Shown here piece after piece: positions 20,699 to 29,291 of a stretch of 48,263 nt of DNA (position 1 is its first letter; each line of letters begins with the position of its first letter). The position numbers and the translations under genes were made by a program. The stretch is taken from contig CAIUMD010000034.1 of the NCBI GenBank assembly GCA_903900155.1, forward strand, positions 1-48,263. The letters are read 5' to 3'. The notes beneath the pieces are model-generated. The model had not been told where the DNA came from and did not search any database. It saw only the letters and a list, made by a program, of their open reading frames with translations. Origin of the DNA: an uncultured Caulobacterales bacterium. Its GTDB lineage: Bacteria > Pseudomonadota > Alphaproteobacteria > Caulobacterales > Caulobacteraceae.

Positions 20699-21586
20699 TT
20701 ACGCGTCGACCATGTTCTTGGCGACGGCCGCCTCGCGCATGGTCTTCTGCAGCTTTTCGAACGCGCGGACCTCGATCTGGCGGACACGCTCACGGCTGAC
20801 GCCGTACTGGGCGGCCAGCTCTTCCAGGGTGGTCGGGTCGTCCTTCAGGCGGCGCTCCGTCAGGATGTGACGCTCGCGGTCGGTCAGCTCGACCATCGCG
20901 TCTTCCAGAAGCGACATCCGCAGCGACTTTTCCTCGTTCTCGGCGACGACGGTCTCTTGCGAGACCTGGTCGTCGTCGGCCAGCCAGTCCTGCCACTCGC
21001 TTTCGCCGTCGGCGCGCAACGGCGCGTTCAGCGAGGCGTCGGGGCCAGACAGGCGGCGGTTCATCGAGATGACCTCGCTGTCCAGCACGCCCAGCTTGGT
21101 GGCGATCTGGCTGACCTGGTCAGGGCGCAGGTCGCCTTCCTGGAAGGCGGCGATCTGGCTCTTGGCCTTGCGCAGGTTGAAGAACAGCTTCTTCTGCGCG
21201 GCGGTCGTGCCCATCTTCACCAGCGACCACGAGCGCAGGATGTATTCCTGGATCGAGGCGCGGATCCACCACATGGCGTAGGTCGCCAGGCGGAACCCCT
21301 TCTCGGGTTCGAACTTCTTGACGGCCTGCATCAGGCCGACATTGCCTTCCGAGATCACTTCGCCGATCGGCAGGCCGTAGCCGCGATAGCCCATGGCGAT
21401 CTTGGCCACGAGACGCAGGTGCGACGTCACCATCTTGTGGGCGGCTTGCGGGTCCTGATGCTCTTTCCAGCGCTGGGCCAGCATGAACTCTTCGTCCTTG
21501 CTGAGCATCGGGAACTTGCGGATCTCGGTGAGGTATCGCGACAGGCCGCCGTCCGGCGACATCACCGATAGAGAATTCACGGCCAT
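20699..21586 (-). CDS. rpoH: RNA polymerase heat-shock sigma factor RpoH (sigma-32)
   Basis: This 295-residue sigma-70 family protein directs RNA polymerase to heat-shock promoters. Region 2 shows SHLRLVAKIAMGYRGYGLP, then ISEGNVGLMQAVKKFEP and GFRLATYAMWWIRASIQEYI. The RpoH box QKKLFFNLRK separates it clearly from RpoD. Region 4 ends with the helix-turn-helix TLEELAAQYGVSRERVRQIE. The length equals that known for Caulobacter RpoH. The 220 bases upstream, shared with the divergent small membrane protein, should hold its promoters. A possible CTTGCGAC element is present on the minus strand, but I could not place a matching -10 with confidence. Confidence 0.98.
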   Translation of the reverse strand: MAVNSLSVMSPDGGLSRYLTEIRKFPMLSKDEEFMLAQRWKEHQDPQAAHKMVTSHLRLVAKIAMGYRGYGLPIGEVISEGNVGLMQAVKKFEPEKGFRLATYAMWWIRASIQEYILRSWSLVKMGTTAAQKKLFFNLRKAKSQIAAFQEGDLRPDQVSQIATKLGVLDSEVISMNRRLSGPDASLNAPLRADGESEWQDWLADDDQVSQETVVAENEEKSLRMSLLEDAMVELTDRERHILTERRLKDDPTTLEELAAQYGVSRERVRQIEVRAFEKLQKTMREAAVAKNMVDA

Positions 21587-21806
21587 AGTTCTTATATCCC
21601 CTTGCGGTATGCGGATCCGCTCGCCGTTCGCGCGCGATCATCCCCCACACGAGAGGATAGATAGGTCGCAAGGCGGCGGTTGGAAGGGCGGTAACGCATT
21701 TGTAATGTCCGAGTTCACGGCTTGGGTATTGTACAAATCGGGCAGGAGTTTGCTCAGCCGATTTCCGTAGTTCACTGTTGCGGAAATCGAGGGGAGTCGC
21801 CGTCGC

Positions 21807-22166
21807 ATGATCCGTTTCATTCTCCGCATCCTGATCGCCGCCGCTGGCCTGTGGCTGTCGGCCCGGATCATTCCTGGCGTCACGGCCGACGGCTGGACGA
21901 CCCTGATCATCGCCGGCTTCCTGCTGGGCATCGTCAACGCCATCGTCCGCCCGATCGTGACGGTGCTGACCTTCCCGCTGACCCTGCTGACCCTGGGCCT
22001 GTTCCTGTTGGTGGTGAACGCGGCGATGATCGGGCTGGTGGCCTGGTTCCTGGACGGCCTGGCGGTGCACGGCCTGTGGGCCGGCGTGCAGGCGGCGATC
22101 GTGACGGGCGTCGTCAGCTGGATCGGGCAGGTGCTGCTGGGGGATGCGAAGAAGGAAGGGGAGTAG
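21807..22166 (+). CDS. Small four-helix membrane protein (phage holin 4-2 / DUF360 family)
   Basis: The 119-residue protein consists almost wholly of four hydrophobic helices. It carries the family pattern GFLLGIVNAIVRPI followed by LTFPLTLLTLGLFLLVVNA. The holin name comes from weak similarity only; chromosomal members like this one are inner-membrane proteins of unknown function, and nothing here suggests a prophage. It is divergent from rpoH, and a family B repeat starts 16 bases after its stop codon. Confidence 0.9.
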   Translation: MIRFILRILIAAAGLWLSARIIPGVTADGWTTLIIAGFLLGIVNAIVRPIVTVLTFPLTLLTLGLFLLVVNAAMIGLVAWFLDGLAVHGLWAGVQAAIVTGVVSWIGQVLLGDAKKEGE

Positions 22167-22182
22167 GCGCCCAAGCCCTCCA

Positions 22183-22298
22183 CCGTCATCCCGCGACTTG
22201 TTCGCGGGACCCATTTGTCCGCCGCAGGTGCGGAGCGGAATGAAGTCCTCACGTGGAAGCTGAACCATGGGTCCCGCGCATAAAGCGCAGGATGACGG
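22183..22298 (+). repeat. Family B repeat (about 115 bp), copy 2
   Basis: It starts CCGTCATCCCGCG and ends GCAGGATGACGG. The core includes TCCGCCGCAGGTGCG, CCTCACGTG and AAGCTGAACC. It has the same orientation as the copy at 39880-39994 and is inverted relative to 6302-6416. It lies between the DUF360 gene and the VOC gene. Confidence 0.85.
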
Positions 22299-22376
22299 GT
22301 TTGGTGGGGTGAACGCAACGGCAATCTGGCGTCCGTCCCCAACTGGCGTAACCTCGGTCTCCGGGAGGAAGCCGAG

Positions 22377-22901
22377 ATGAAGACTGCCGGCGTCAATCAC
22401 CTGGCCCTGGTCTGCCGCGACATGGCCCAGACGGTGCAGTTCTATTCCGAGGTGCTGCAGATGCCCCTCGTGAAGACCGTGGCCTTGCCGGACGGCGGCC
22501 AACACTTCTTCTTCGACTGCGGCGGCGGGTCGCGCCTGGCCTTCTTCTGGTGGCCGGAAACGCCGCCGGCGGCGCCGGGGATCGCCTCGGTGAAGAGCTT
22601 TCCGGCCGACTCCAAGACCGCTGTCGGCTCGATGAATCACGTGGCCTTCACGGTCGACGAAGCCGACCTCGAGGCCTGCCTGGAGCGCCTGCAGGCGGCG
22701 GGCGTGCCGACCTTCCCGATGGTGGTCAATCACGACGACAGCGAGATGGGCGTGGCGCGCAAGCCGCATCCCGGCGTCTTCGTCCGCTCGGTCTATTTCA
22801 CCGATCCCAACGGCATCATGATGGAGCTGGCCGCCTTCACCCGCGACTTCGGCCCCGGGGACGTCAGGCACGAGCCGGCCAAGGCTGCGGTGGACGCCTG
22901 A
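22377..22901 (+). CDS. VOC (glyoxalase/dioxygenase) family protein
   Basis: A 174-residue metalloenzyme-type protein. The first beta-alpha-beta unit begins VNHLALVCRDMAQTVQFYSE (His6 a likely metal ligand). The second contains MNHVAFTVDEADLEACLERL and ends VYFTDPNGIMMELAAF, where Glu is the usual final metal ligand. Such proteins include glyoxalases, extradiol dioxygenases and fosfomycin-resistance enzymes; the substrate is not evident. A GGGAGGAAG ribosome site lies close to the ATG. Its stop and the next gene's start share one base (TGATG), so the two are translated together. Confidence 0.9.
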   Translation: MKTAGVNHLALVCRDMAQTVQFYSEVLQMPLVKTVALPDGGQHFFFDCGGGSRLAFFWWPETPPAAPGIASVKSFPADSKTAVGSMNHVAFTVDEADLEACLERLQAAGVPTFPMVVNHDDSEMGVARKPHPGVFVRSVYFTDPNGIMMELAAFTRDFGPGDVRHEPAKAAVDA

Positions 22902-23536
22902 TGCCCCGCCTGCGCGAGATCCCGCGTAGCGAGGTCGCCGACAAGGGGACGCTGAAGCTCTACGACCTGCTGTTCGGCGATCGTGACCCGGTCAGCGATC
23001 CCGGCACGGCCACCGGCGCGCGCGGCGACTGGTGGACGGTGTTCGCCAGCAGCCCCGACGTCCTGCGCCACGCCGCCCAGGGCTTCGCCCTCTATCGCGA
23101 TCCGGCCCGCAAGATCGATCCGGTGCTGCGCGAGCTGGCCCAGACCCGCGCCGGCTGGGCGCGGGGCAGCCAGTTCGTGTTCTCCCAGCACTGCAAGTCG
23201 CTGCGCGGCCTGGGGGCGCCCGAGGACAAGATCGCCGCCGTGCCGCACTGGCAGGTCTCGCTGGTGTTCGACGAGCGCGAACGGGCGGTGCTGGCCTATG
23301 CCGACGGCCTGGTCCTGGATGGCGGCCGCATCGCCGACGGCGTGTTCGCCAGCCTCAAGGCCTTCCTGACCGACGAGGAGATCCTGGAGCTGACCTACAT
23401 CACCTGTCTCTATGAGATGCATGCGGTGATGAGCCGGGCCCTGCGCACCGAGTTCGACGACCGTGACGAGCCTGTCGTCGAGGTCGCCGCGCCCGAGGAC
23501 TTCAAGGCTCGCGATTTCATGGATACCGGGCGCTAG
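22901..23536 (+). CDS. Carboxymuconolactone decarboxylase / AhpD-like protein
   Basis: A 211-residue all-helical protein resembling the AhpD/CMD family. The core helix REYxxxQ-type segment reads AGWARGSQFVFSQHCKSLRGLG, quoted here by its key residues: a single Cys next to His in QHCK, where redox-active AhpD has a CxxC pair. It therefore probably lacks classic peroxidase activity. A second family helix is DERERAVLAYADGLVLD. It starts inside the stop codon of the VOC gene, so they form an operon and may act on the same substrate. No ribosome site of its own is needed for this coupling. Confidence 0.85.
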   Translation: MPRLREIPRSEVADKGTLKLYDLLFGDRDPVSDPGTATGARGDWWTVFASSPDVLRHAAQGFALYRDPARKIDPVLRELAQTRAGWARGSQFVFSQHCKSLRGLGAPEDKIAAVPHWQVSLVFDERERAVLAYADGLVLDGGRIADGVFASLKAFLTDEEILELTYITCLYEMHAVMSRALRTEFDDRDEPVVEVAAPEDFKARDFMDTGR

Positions 23537-23694
23537 GTTCAGCCTGCACTTAAAGGTGGATAGGCGCCGTAAATATCGCGGCAAACACTGTGACAGGCCT
23601 GTGAAGTTTTGGCGAAATAACACGGGTCGAGCGGCGCCATTAGCGCGTCGTTAGTCAGGAAATGGTCCCTGCCTCTCGCAAGTGGAGGCGTACC

Positions 23695-25890
23695 ATGTTC
23701 ACCCTGCGGGACACCGTTTCTTCCTTGGCGCCGGCGCGCCAGGACGATCTCGGCAAGTCGCTGTATGAGCGGTTCCGCGAGGAGCCCGACACCCTGATCG
23801 TGCCGGTTCTCGATGCCGAGGACCGGCCGATCGGCATTGTCGAGCGCAACGCCTTCTTCCTGCGCATGGCCGCCGAGTACGGCCGCGCGCTGTACGCCAA
23901 TCGCCCGATCTCGACGCTGATGGACCGCGAGCCGCTGGTCGTCGACGCCAATACCGAACTGGCCGCCTTCACCACCGACAGCCTGTCGTATCGCGCCTCG
24001 GACCTGCTGCGCGGCTTCATCGTCACCGAGGGCGGCCGTTATCTGGGCGTGGGCACGGTGCTGGGCCTGCTGCAGGCCGCCAACGAGACCAACCGCCGGG
24101 GCGTCGAGGCCCTGGCCGCCGCCAAGGCCGATGTCGAGCGCGCCCAGACCTTCATGACCGCCATCGTCGAGGCCATGCCCGCCATGGTGTTCGTCAAGCG
24201 CGCCGACGACCATTCCTACGTGCTGCTGAACCGCGCCGGCGAGAAGACCCTGGGCTTCAAGCGCGACGAGGTGATCGGCAAGACCGACGCCGACATCCAC
24301 GACGCCGAGCTGGCCGCCCTCTATGTCGAGCGCGACCGCGAGGTGCTGGAGTCGGGCGAGGTCCGCGTGATCGAGGAAGACCACGTGCCGCGCAAGGATG
24401 GCGGCATGGCCATCCTGCGCACCAAGAAGATCGCCCTGTGCAACGCCGACGGCGTGCCGGAATACCTGCTGGGCATCTCGGAAGACATCGCCGAGCGCAA
24501 GCGGGCCGAGGCCCAGATCGCGCGCCTGGCCCACTACGATCCGCTGACCGAACTGCCCAACCGCGTGCTGTTCCAGAAGTCGCTGACCGACGCCCTGGCG
24601 CGCCGCGCCCGCAAGGGCGACGAGCTGGCCGTGCACTTCATCGACCTGGACCGCTTCAAGACCGTCAACGACACCCTGGGCCACCCGCTGGGCGACGCCC
24701 TGCTGCGCGAGGCCGCCGAGCGCCTGCGCAGCTGCGTGCGCGAAGGCGACACCGTGGCCCGCCTGGGCGGCGACGAGTTCGCGGTGGTCCAGACCGGCCT
24801 GCGCGACATGGGCGGGGCCACGCGCCTGGCCGGCCGCATCGTCGAGGCGATGTCCTTGCCGTTCGACCTGCAAGGCCACCAGGTGGTGATCGGCGCCAGC
24901 GTCGGCGTCGCCGCCGCGCCCTCGGACGGCGAGGACGCCGACGAACTGCTGAAGAAGGCCGACATGGCCCTGTACCGCGCCAAGGCCGACGGCCGCGGCG
25001 CCTTCCACTTCTTCGAACGCGCCATGGACGAGCAGCTGCAAGCCCGCCGCGCCCTGGAGCTGGACCTGCGCCGCGCGTTGCAGGCCGGCGAGTTCGAGCT
25101 GTTCTACCAGCCGCTCTACAATCTGGGCGCCGAACAGGTCACGGGCTGCGAGGCCCTGCTGCGCTGGCGCCACCCCGAGCGGGGCATGGTCTCGCCGGCC
25201 GACTTCATCCCCCTGGCCGAAGAGATCGGCCTGATCGTCCAACTGGGCGAGTGGGTGCTGCGCACGGCCTGCGCCGAGGCCGGCAAGTGGCCGGCCCACG
25301 TGCGCCTGGCGGTGAACCTGTCGCCGGCCCAGTTCCGCGACCGCGGCCTGGTGCGCACCGTCGTCTCGGCCCTGGCCGCCTCGGGCCTGCCGGCCCACCG
25401 TCTGGAGCTGGAGATCACCGAGTCGGTGCTGCTGCAGGACAGCCAGGCCAACATGACCATGCTGCACGACCTCAAGGCCTTGGGCGTGCGCATCTCGATG
25501 GACGACTTCGGCACGGGCTACAGCTCGCTCAGCTATCTGCGCAGCTTCCCGTTCGACAAGATCAAGATCGACCAGACCTTCGTCCGCGACATCCTGGAAG
25601 ACAGCGACGCCATGGCCATCATCAAGGCCGTGCTGGACCTGGGCTCGTCCATGGGCATCGTCACCACGGCCGAGGGCGTGGAGACGCTTGAGCAGCTGAA
25701 CGCCCTGCGTGGACAGGGTTGCGCCGAGATCCAGGGGTATTTCATCAGCCGGCCCGCGCCGGCGGTCGAGATCGCGAAGATGCTCGGTGTGGAGCGCTTG
25801 GAGATGGCGGGCGCGCCGGTGACGGTGCTGGCGACCGAGGCGGCTCCGATTGTTCTGGAAGGCGCCAAGCCCGTTCGTCAGGCGTCGTAA
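23695..25890 (+). CDS. Cyclic-di-GMP enzyme: CBS-PAS-GGDEF-EAL
   Basis: A soluble 731-residue protein; its ATG follows GGAGG. Residues 20-135 look like a CBS pair (TLIVPVLDAEDRPIGIVER, then VTEGGRYLGVGTVLGLLQ), a possible adenine-nucleotide sensor. A PAS domain covers about 150-268. The GGDEF domain has the intact motif at 358-362 and an inhibitory site Arg349-x-x-Asp352 exactly five residues before it. The EAL domain has CEALLRWRHPERG, NLSPAQF, LELEITES and DDFGTGYSSLSYL, all needed for metal binding and catalysis. Both synthesis and breakdown of cyclic-di-GMP are thus possible; in such hybrids phosphodiesterase often dominates, but the sequence does not decide. The gene stands alone. Confidence 0.95.
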   Translation: MFTLRDTVSSLAPARQDDLGKSLYERFREEPDTLIVPVLDAEDRPIGIVERNAFFLRMAAEYGRALYANRPISTLMDREPLVVDANTELAAFTTDSLSYRASDLLRGFIVTEGGRYLGVGTVLGLLQAANETNRRGVEALAAAKADVERAQTFMTAIVEAMPAMVFVKRADDHSYVLLNRAGEKTLGFKRDEVIGKTDADIHDAELAALYVERDREVLESGEVRVIEEDHVPRKDGGMAILRTKKIALCNADGVPEYLLGISEDIAERKRAEAQIARLAHYDPLTELPNRVLFQKSLTDALARRARKGDELAVHFIDLDRFKTVNDTLGHPLGDALLREAAERLRSCVREGDTVARLGGDEFAVVQTGLRDMGGATRLAGRIVEAMSLPFDLQGHQVVIGASVGVAAAPSDGEDADELLKKADMALYRAKADGRGAFHFFERAMDEQLQARRALELDLRRALQAGEFELFYQPLYNLGAEQVTGCEALLRWRHPERGMVSPADFIPLAEEIGLIVQLGEWVLRTACAEAGKWPAHVRLAVNLSPAQFRDRGLVRTVVSALAASGLPAHRLELEITESVLLQDSQANMTMLHDLKALGVRISMDDFGTGYSSLSYLRSFPFDKIKIDQTFVRDILEDSDAMAIIKAVLDLGSSMGIVTTAEGVETLEQLNALRGQGCAEIQGYFISRPAPAVEIAKMLGVERLEMAGAPVTVLATEAAPIVLEGAKPVRQAS

Positions 25891-25899
25891 AACACCTTT

Positions 25900-26006
25900 C
25901 CTCCCCCTCTGGGGGAGGTGGCCCGGAGGGCCGGAGGGGGCTGCTCGACCTAGGCCGGCGACGCCCCATCAGTCGGCTTCGCCGACAGCTCCCCCAGTGG
26001 GGGAGC
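25900..26006. repeat. Family A palindromic repeat, copy 2
   Basis: It begins CCTCCCCCTCTGGGGGAGG and ends GCTCCCCCAGTGGGGGAGC. A GTCGGCTTCGCCGAC hairpin lies at 25972-25986. It fills the gap between the convergent GGDEF-EAL and threonine aldolase genes. Confidence 0.8.
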
Positions 26007-26013
26007 AGATTTG

Positions 26014-27033
26014 CTACAGCACCCGCGCCAGCGCCGCGCCCAGGTCCTCGACCATCTCCGGCGTGGTCGCCCACGAGCACATGAAGCGCACGGTCCCGTC
26101 CAGGAACCGGTAGACGAACCAGCCCTCGCCGCGCAAGCGCTCCAGGGTCGGTTCGTCCATCTCGACGAAGACGCCGTTGGCCTCGACCGGGTGCTTGATC
26201 TCGAACGGCATCAGCGCGGCCAGCTTCTGGGCCATCGCGTTGGCGTGCGCCGCGCGCGCCGCCCACGGACCCGTGCCGCCGTCCTCGCCCAGCAGGCCCA
26301 GCCACGGAGCGGCCAGGAAGCGGCCCTTGCTCACCAGCTGGCCGGCGTGCTTGAGGCGCGCGTCCAGGCGGCGGGCGTGGGCGGGGTTCAGGAACACCAA
26401 GGCCTCGGTCGGGGTCGAGCCGGCCTTCGTGCCGCCCATCACCAGGATGTCGACGCCCATCTTGGCGACGCTCTTGAGGTCGAAGCCGGCCGCCACGGCA
26501 TTGGCCAGGCGTGCGCCATCCAGGTGGACGCCGTAGCCCTTGGCCTTCACCGGGGCGATCAGCGCGCGCAGCTCGGCCTCCGAATAGACCGTGCCGTATT
26601 CGGTGGCGGTGGTCAGCGACAGGGCGTTGGCCGGCTGGTTGTACGAGACCTCGGGACGGGCCAGGGCGGCCTCGAGGGCGGCAAGCTCGATCTTGCCCGA
26701 CGCGCCGGGCAGGCCGATCAGGCCAACGCCCTGGCCGAAGAAGCCCGGAGCACCCGTCTCGTCTGTGCAGATGTGGGCATGCTCGTGGGCCAGCACCGCC
26801 TCGTGCGGCTGGGCCAGCAGGGTCAGGGCGAAGGCGTTGGCGGCCGTGCCCGAGGCGGTGAACCGCACCTCGGCGTCGGCGTCCAGCAAGTTGCGGATGC
26901 GGTCGGCGGCGGCCTTGCTGACGTGGTCCGTGCCATAGCCCGAGGCCGTCCCGGCATTGGCGGCGACGATGGCCTCCATCACTTCGGGCATGGCCCCGGC
27001 GACGTTGTCGGATGCGAAATCGTAGCGGGCCAT
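26014..27033 (-). CDS. ltaE: Low-specificity L-threonine aldolase
   Basis: This 339-residue fold type I PLP enzyme splits L-threonine and L-allo-threonine to glycine and acetaldehyde. It opens DFASDNVAGAMPEVMEA, where enzymes of this family have the SDNxxG signature. HAHICTDETGAPGFF, GVHLDGARLANA (Asp pairs with the PLP ring) and MGGTKAGS (PLP lysine) follow in order. The start at 27033 has a CCAGGAG ribosome site. A longer frame continues upstream into the remains of an epoxide hydrolase, but those codons are not part of this gene. It extends the threonine-use theme of the first 7 kb. Confidence 0.95.
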   Translation of the reverse strand: MARYDFASDNVAGAMPEVMEAIVAANAGTASGYGTDHVSKAAADRIRNLLDADAEVRFTASGTAANAFALTLLAQPHEAVLAHEHAHICTDETGAPGFFGQGVGLIGLPGASGKIELAALEAALARPEVSYNQPANALSLTTATEYGTVYSEAELRALIAPVKAKGYGVHLDGARLANAVAAGFDLKSVAKMGVDILVMGGTKAGSTPTEALVFLNPAHARRLDARLKHAGQLVSKGRFLAAPWLGLLGEDGGTGPWAARAAHANAMAQKLAALMPFEIKHPVEANGVFVEMDEPTLERLRGEGWFVYRFLDGTVRFMCSWATTPEMVEDLGAALARVL

Positions 27034-27092
27034 GGCGGGCGAACTCCTGGAAGGAACTGCCGCCGGGCATGCCATGGCCAAGCCGGGGGCGT

Positions 27093-27571
27093 CTAGAGTT
27101 CCCGCGCCCAACTGCGCACGTCGTCGACGAACAGCCCCGGCTCCTCCATCGCCGCGAAGTGGCCGCCGCGCGGCTGGTCGGTCCAGCGGGTGATGTTGTA
27201 GGCCCGGTCGGCCCACGAGCGGGGCGGGGGCTTGTAGAGGCTCTCGCCGGGGAAGTTGGCGAAGGCGGTCGGCGTCTCGCAACGCTGGCCCTGGGCCAGC
27301 ACCGGCCCGCCTTCCTCCAGCAGGGCGCGGTAGTACCAGGCGCCGGTCGTGAACCCGCCGGTCGTGAACCCGCCGGTCGTCACATAGAGCATGATGTTGG
27401 TCAGCAGCTGGTCGCGGGTGAAGACCTGCTCGAACGGCCTGGTCGACAGGTCGGCCCAGTCGTGGAACCGCTCCAGGATCCAGGCGGCCTGGCCGACGGG
27501 GTTGTTGGCCCCCAGCCAGGCCAGGGACTGCGGCTTGCTCGCTTGAAGACGTTCACCTCGAACGGCGTCAT
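27093..27571 (-). pseudogene. Epoxide hydrolase pseudogene with internal deletion
   Basis: The start is intact: a GGGAGG ribosome site and ATG at 27571 give MTPFEVNVFK, the normal opening of the epoxide hydrolase N-terminal domain. After about ten codons the reading frame is wrong, and the next recognisable sequence, in another frame, is the C-terminal part of the same enzyme: NPVGQAAWILERFHDWADL, FTRDQLLTNIMLY, FANFPGES, PPPRSWADRAYNI and TDQPRGGHFAAMEEP with the catalytic His. The middle of a protein of about 380-400 residues, including the nucleophile Asp region, is missing. The junction lies near 27540-27550. A 15-base tandem repeat (27342-27380) also inserts TTGGFTTGGFTTG. The product cannot be active. 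Confidence 0.8.
27342..27380. repeat. 15-bp tandem repeat, 2.6 copies
   Basis: The unit GCCGGTCGTGAACCC occurs at 27342-27356 and 27357-27371, followed by nine bases of a third unit. It lies in the epoxide hydrolase remnant and codes for repeated TTGGF on the minus strand. Confidence 0.9.
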
Positions 27572-27676
27572 GACGGCCTCCCTGTTTTGGAAGGAGCGTC
27601 GTGCGAGTGACGTGAGGGACGTCAAGCAACCCTCAATCCGTTTCCCCGGCATTCGCCAGGGAGGCGGGATACGAAG

Positions 27677-28573
27677 TTAGGCGGTCGCGAACCGCATCCG
27701 CACCTTGGGCCACAGCATGTTCACCGCCAGGCCGGTCAGCACCAGGGCCGCGGCGATCAGCTTCCAGGCCGGCAAGCCTTCGCCCAGCAGCAGGGCCGAG
27801 GCGCTCATGCCGAAGACGGGGACCAGCAGGGCCATGGGCGTGACGGTGGCGGCCGGGTGGCGGGCCAGCAGCCAGCCCCAGGCGGCGTAGCCGAACATGG
27901 TGTTGCCTACGGCCTGCCAGGCGACGGCCAGCCAGGTGGTGAAGCCCGCGCCGGTCACGCCCTTGACGATGGCCGGCCAGCCTTCCAGCCACAGCGACAT
28001 GGCGAAGAGCGGCGGGATCGAGAACAGGCTGGCCCAGACGACATAGCCCAGCATGTTCACCGGCCCGGCCTGGCGCGCGACGATGTTGCCGCCCGACCAG
28101 CTGAGTGCGGCCAGGAGGCCCAGCGCCACGCCCAGCGGGGTGGCCGCGCCGCCGCCATGCGCGGCGATGACCACGATGCCCGCGACGGCCAGAACGAGGG
28201 CGGCGATCTGGAAGCCCTGGATGCGCTCCTTGCTGATCCACATGGCCATGCCGATCGTGAAGAACACCTGGGTCTGCAGGATCAGCGAGGCCAGGCCCGG
28301 CGAGATCGAGCCCTTCATGGCCACGAACAGCAGGCCAAACTGCCCCGCCCCGATCAGCAGGCCATAGGCCGCCAGGTTGCTCCACGGCACGGCCGGGCGC
28401 TTGACGATGAACACCATGGGGACCAGCACCATGCAGAAGCGCAAGGTGGCGAACAGCAGCGGCGGCAGGTGGTTCAGGCCGATGCGGATGACCACGAAGT
28501 TCGTGCCCCACACCGCCACCACGGCCAGGGCCAACAGGAAATGGCGCAAGGGCAGGGGCGTGGTGGTCGACAT
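27677..28573 (-). CDS. EamA-family (DMT superfamily) transporter
   Basis: A 298-residue inner-membrane protein with ten predicted helices in two EamA repeats. The first begins FLLALAVVAVWGTNFVVIRIG, and the second has ALSWSGGNIVARQAG after about residue 150. GEGLPAWKLIAAALVLTGLA near the end is a typical last-helix pattern. Family members export amino acids, drugs or other metabolites. Its substrate is unknown, but the high similarity in layout to amino acid exporters of this type is noted. It lies 83 bases downstream of the TetR-type gene on the same strand, and could be controlled by it. Confidence 0.93.
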   Translation of the reverse strand: MSTTTPLPLRHFLLALAVVAVWGTNFVVIRIGLNHLPPLLFATLRFCMVLVPMVFIVKRPAVPWSNLAAYGLLIGAGQFGLLFVAMKGSISPGLASLILQTQVFFTIGMAMWISKERIQGFQIAALVLAVAGIVVIAAHGGGAATPLGVALGLLAALSWSGGNIVARQAGPVNMLGYVVWASLFSIPPLFAMSLWLEGWPAIVKGVTGAGFTTWLAVAWQAVGNTMFGYAAWGWLLARHPAATVTPMALLVPVFGMSASALLLGEGLPAWKLIAAALVLTGLAVNMLWPKVRMRFATA

Positions 28574-28640
28574 GGCGGTTCCAATCGCAAGCTGGACTGA
28601 CCTGGACCTGAACCCTCAGGCCCTACGTCGCAATCGAAAC

Positions 28641-28657
28641 ATTGTCCCGGTGACAAT
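28641..28657. promoter_or_regulatory. Short palindrome before the EamA gene
   Basis: ATTGTC and GACAAT form perfect six-base arms around CCGGT, ending at the first base of the regulator's stop codon. It could be an operator for the EamA promoter. Evidence is symmetry and position only. Confidence 0.35.
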
Positions 28658-29262
28658 CAGGGCGTGACGATGCCCAGGCCGCGCACAAGGGTCTGGGAGG
28701 CCAGGGTCCGCAGCTTGGCCGGATCGATCGTCGGCGCCAGCTTGCCGGTCAGTTGCAGCATCAGCATGCCGTGCAGCACCGACCAGAAGAGGTGGCCGAT
28801 CAGTTCGGCGTCGCCCTCCAGCTGGCCGGCTTGGATCATCGCCTCGACGTGCACGGTCATGGTGCGGCGGGCGCGGACGATGGCGCCCTGCAGCTCGGGA
28901 TAGTCGCCTTCGGTCGGCTGGCTCAGGTCGAACATCAGGCGATAGGCCTGGGGCTCGGCCAGGGCGAAGTCGACATAGGCCTGGCCGGCGTTGCGCGAGC
29001 GGTGCAGCGGATCGGCGGGCTGGGCCATGGCCGCCTCCAGCCGGGCGGCGAAGCGGGCGAAGGCGGCGGCGCGGACGGCCGCCAGGATGGCGTCCTTGTC
29101 CTTGAAGTAGCGGTAGGGGGTCATCGGGCTGACGCCCAAGGCCTGGGCCAGCTCGCGCATGGTTACCGCCTCGATGCCGCGCTCGGCAAAGAGGGTTTGC
29201 GCCGCCTCGCACAGGCGGGCTCGGAAGGCTTCGACGTCTTCGGACGATAGGACGCGGGGCAA
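28657..29262 (-). CDS. TetR/AcrR-family transcriptional regulator
   Basis: A 201-residue dimeric repressor type. The DNA-binding domain occupies residues 11-60: AAQTLFAERGIEAVTMRELA then QALGVSPMTPYRYFKDKDAI, the conserved helix-turn-helix ending in YRYFKxKD. The C-terminal two-thirds is helical, with a ligand pocket of unknown specificity. It is divergent from the carotenoid oxygenase gene, with 79 bases between them that hold paired 13-base sites (29292-29317), the expected place for its operator. It likely represses itself and the carotenoid oxygenase/DUF2855 pair. Confidence 0.93.
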   Translation of the reverse strand: MPRVLSSEDVEAFRARLCEAAQTLFAERGIEAVTMRELAQALGVSPMTPYRYFKDKDAILAAVRAAAFARFAARLEAAMAQPADPLHRSRNAGQAYVDFALAEPQAYRLMFDLSQPTEGDYPELQGAIVRARRTMTVHVEAMIQAGQLEGDAELIGHLFWSVLHGMLMLQLTGKLAPTIDPAKLRTLASQTLVRGLGIVTP

Positions 29263-29291
29263 CTCAGAATCTCAATTGACTCGGCTAATCG

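Noticed and set aside
21587..21806. Sigma-32 promoter upstream of rpoH
   Set aside because: A CTTGCGAC element is present on the minus strand, but no CCCCAT-like -10 is found at the right distance; it is not listed as a feature.
21807..22166. Prophage remnant suggested by a holin-family protein
   Set aside because: No other phage genes, integrase or attachment sites are nearby; the family is a common chromosomal membrane protein.
27342..27380. CRISPR-like repeat
   Set aside because: Units are 15 bases, directly adjacent without spacers, and lie in coding remains.
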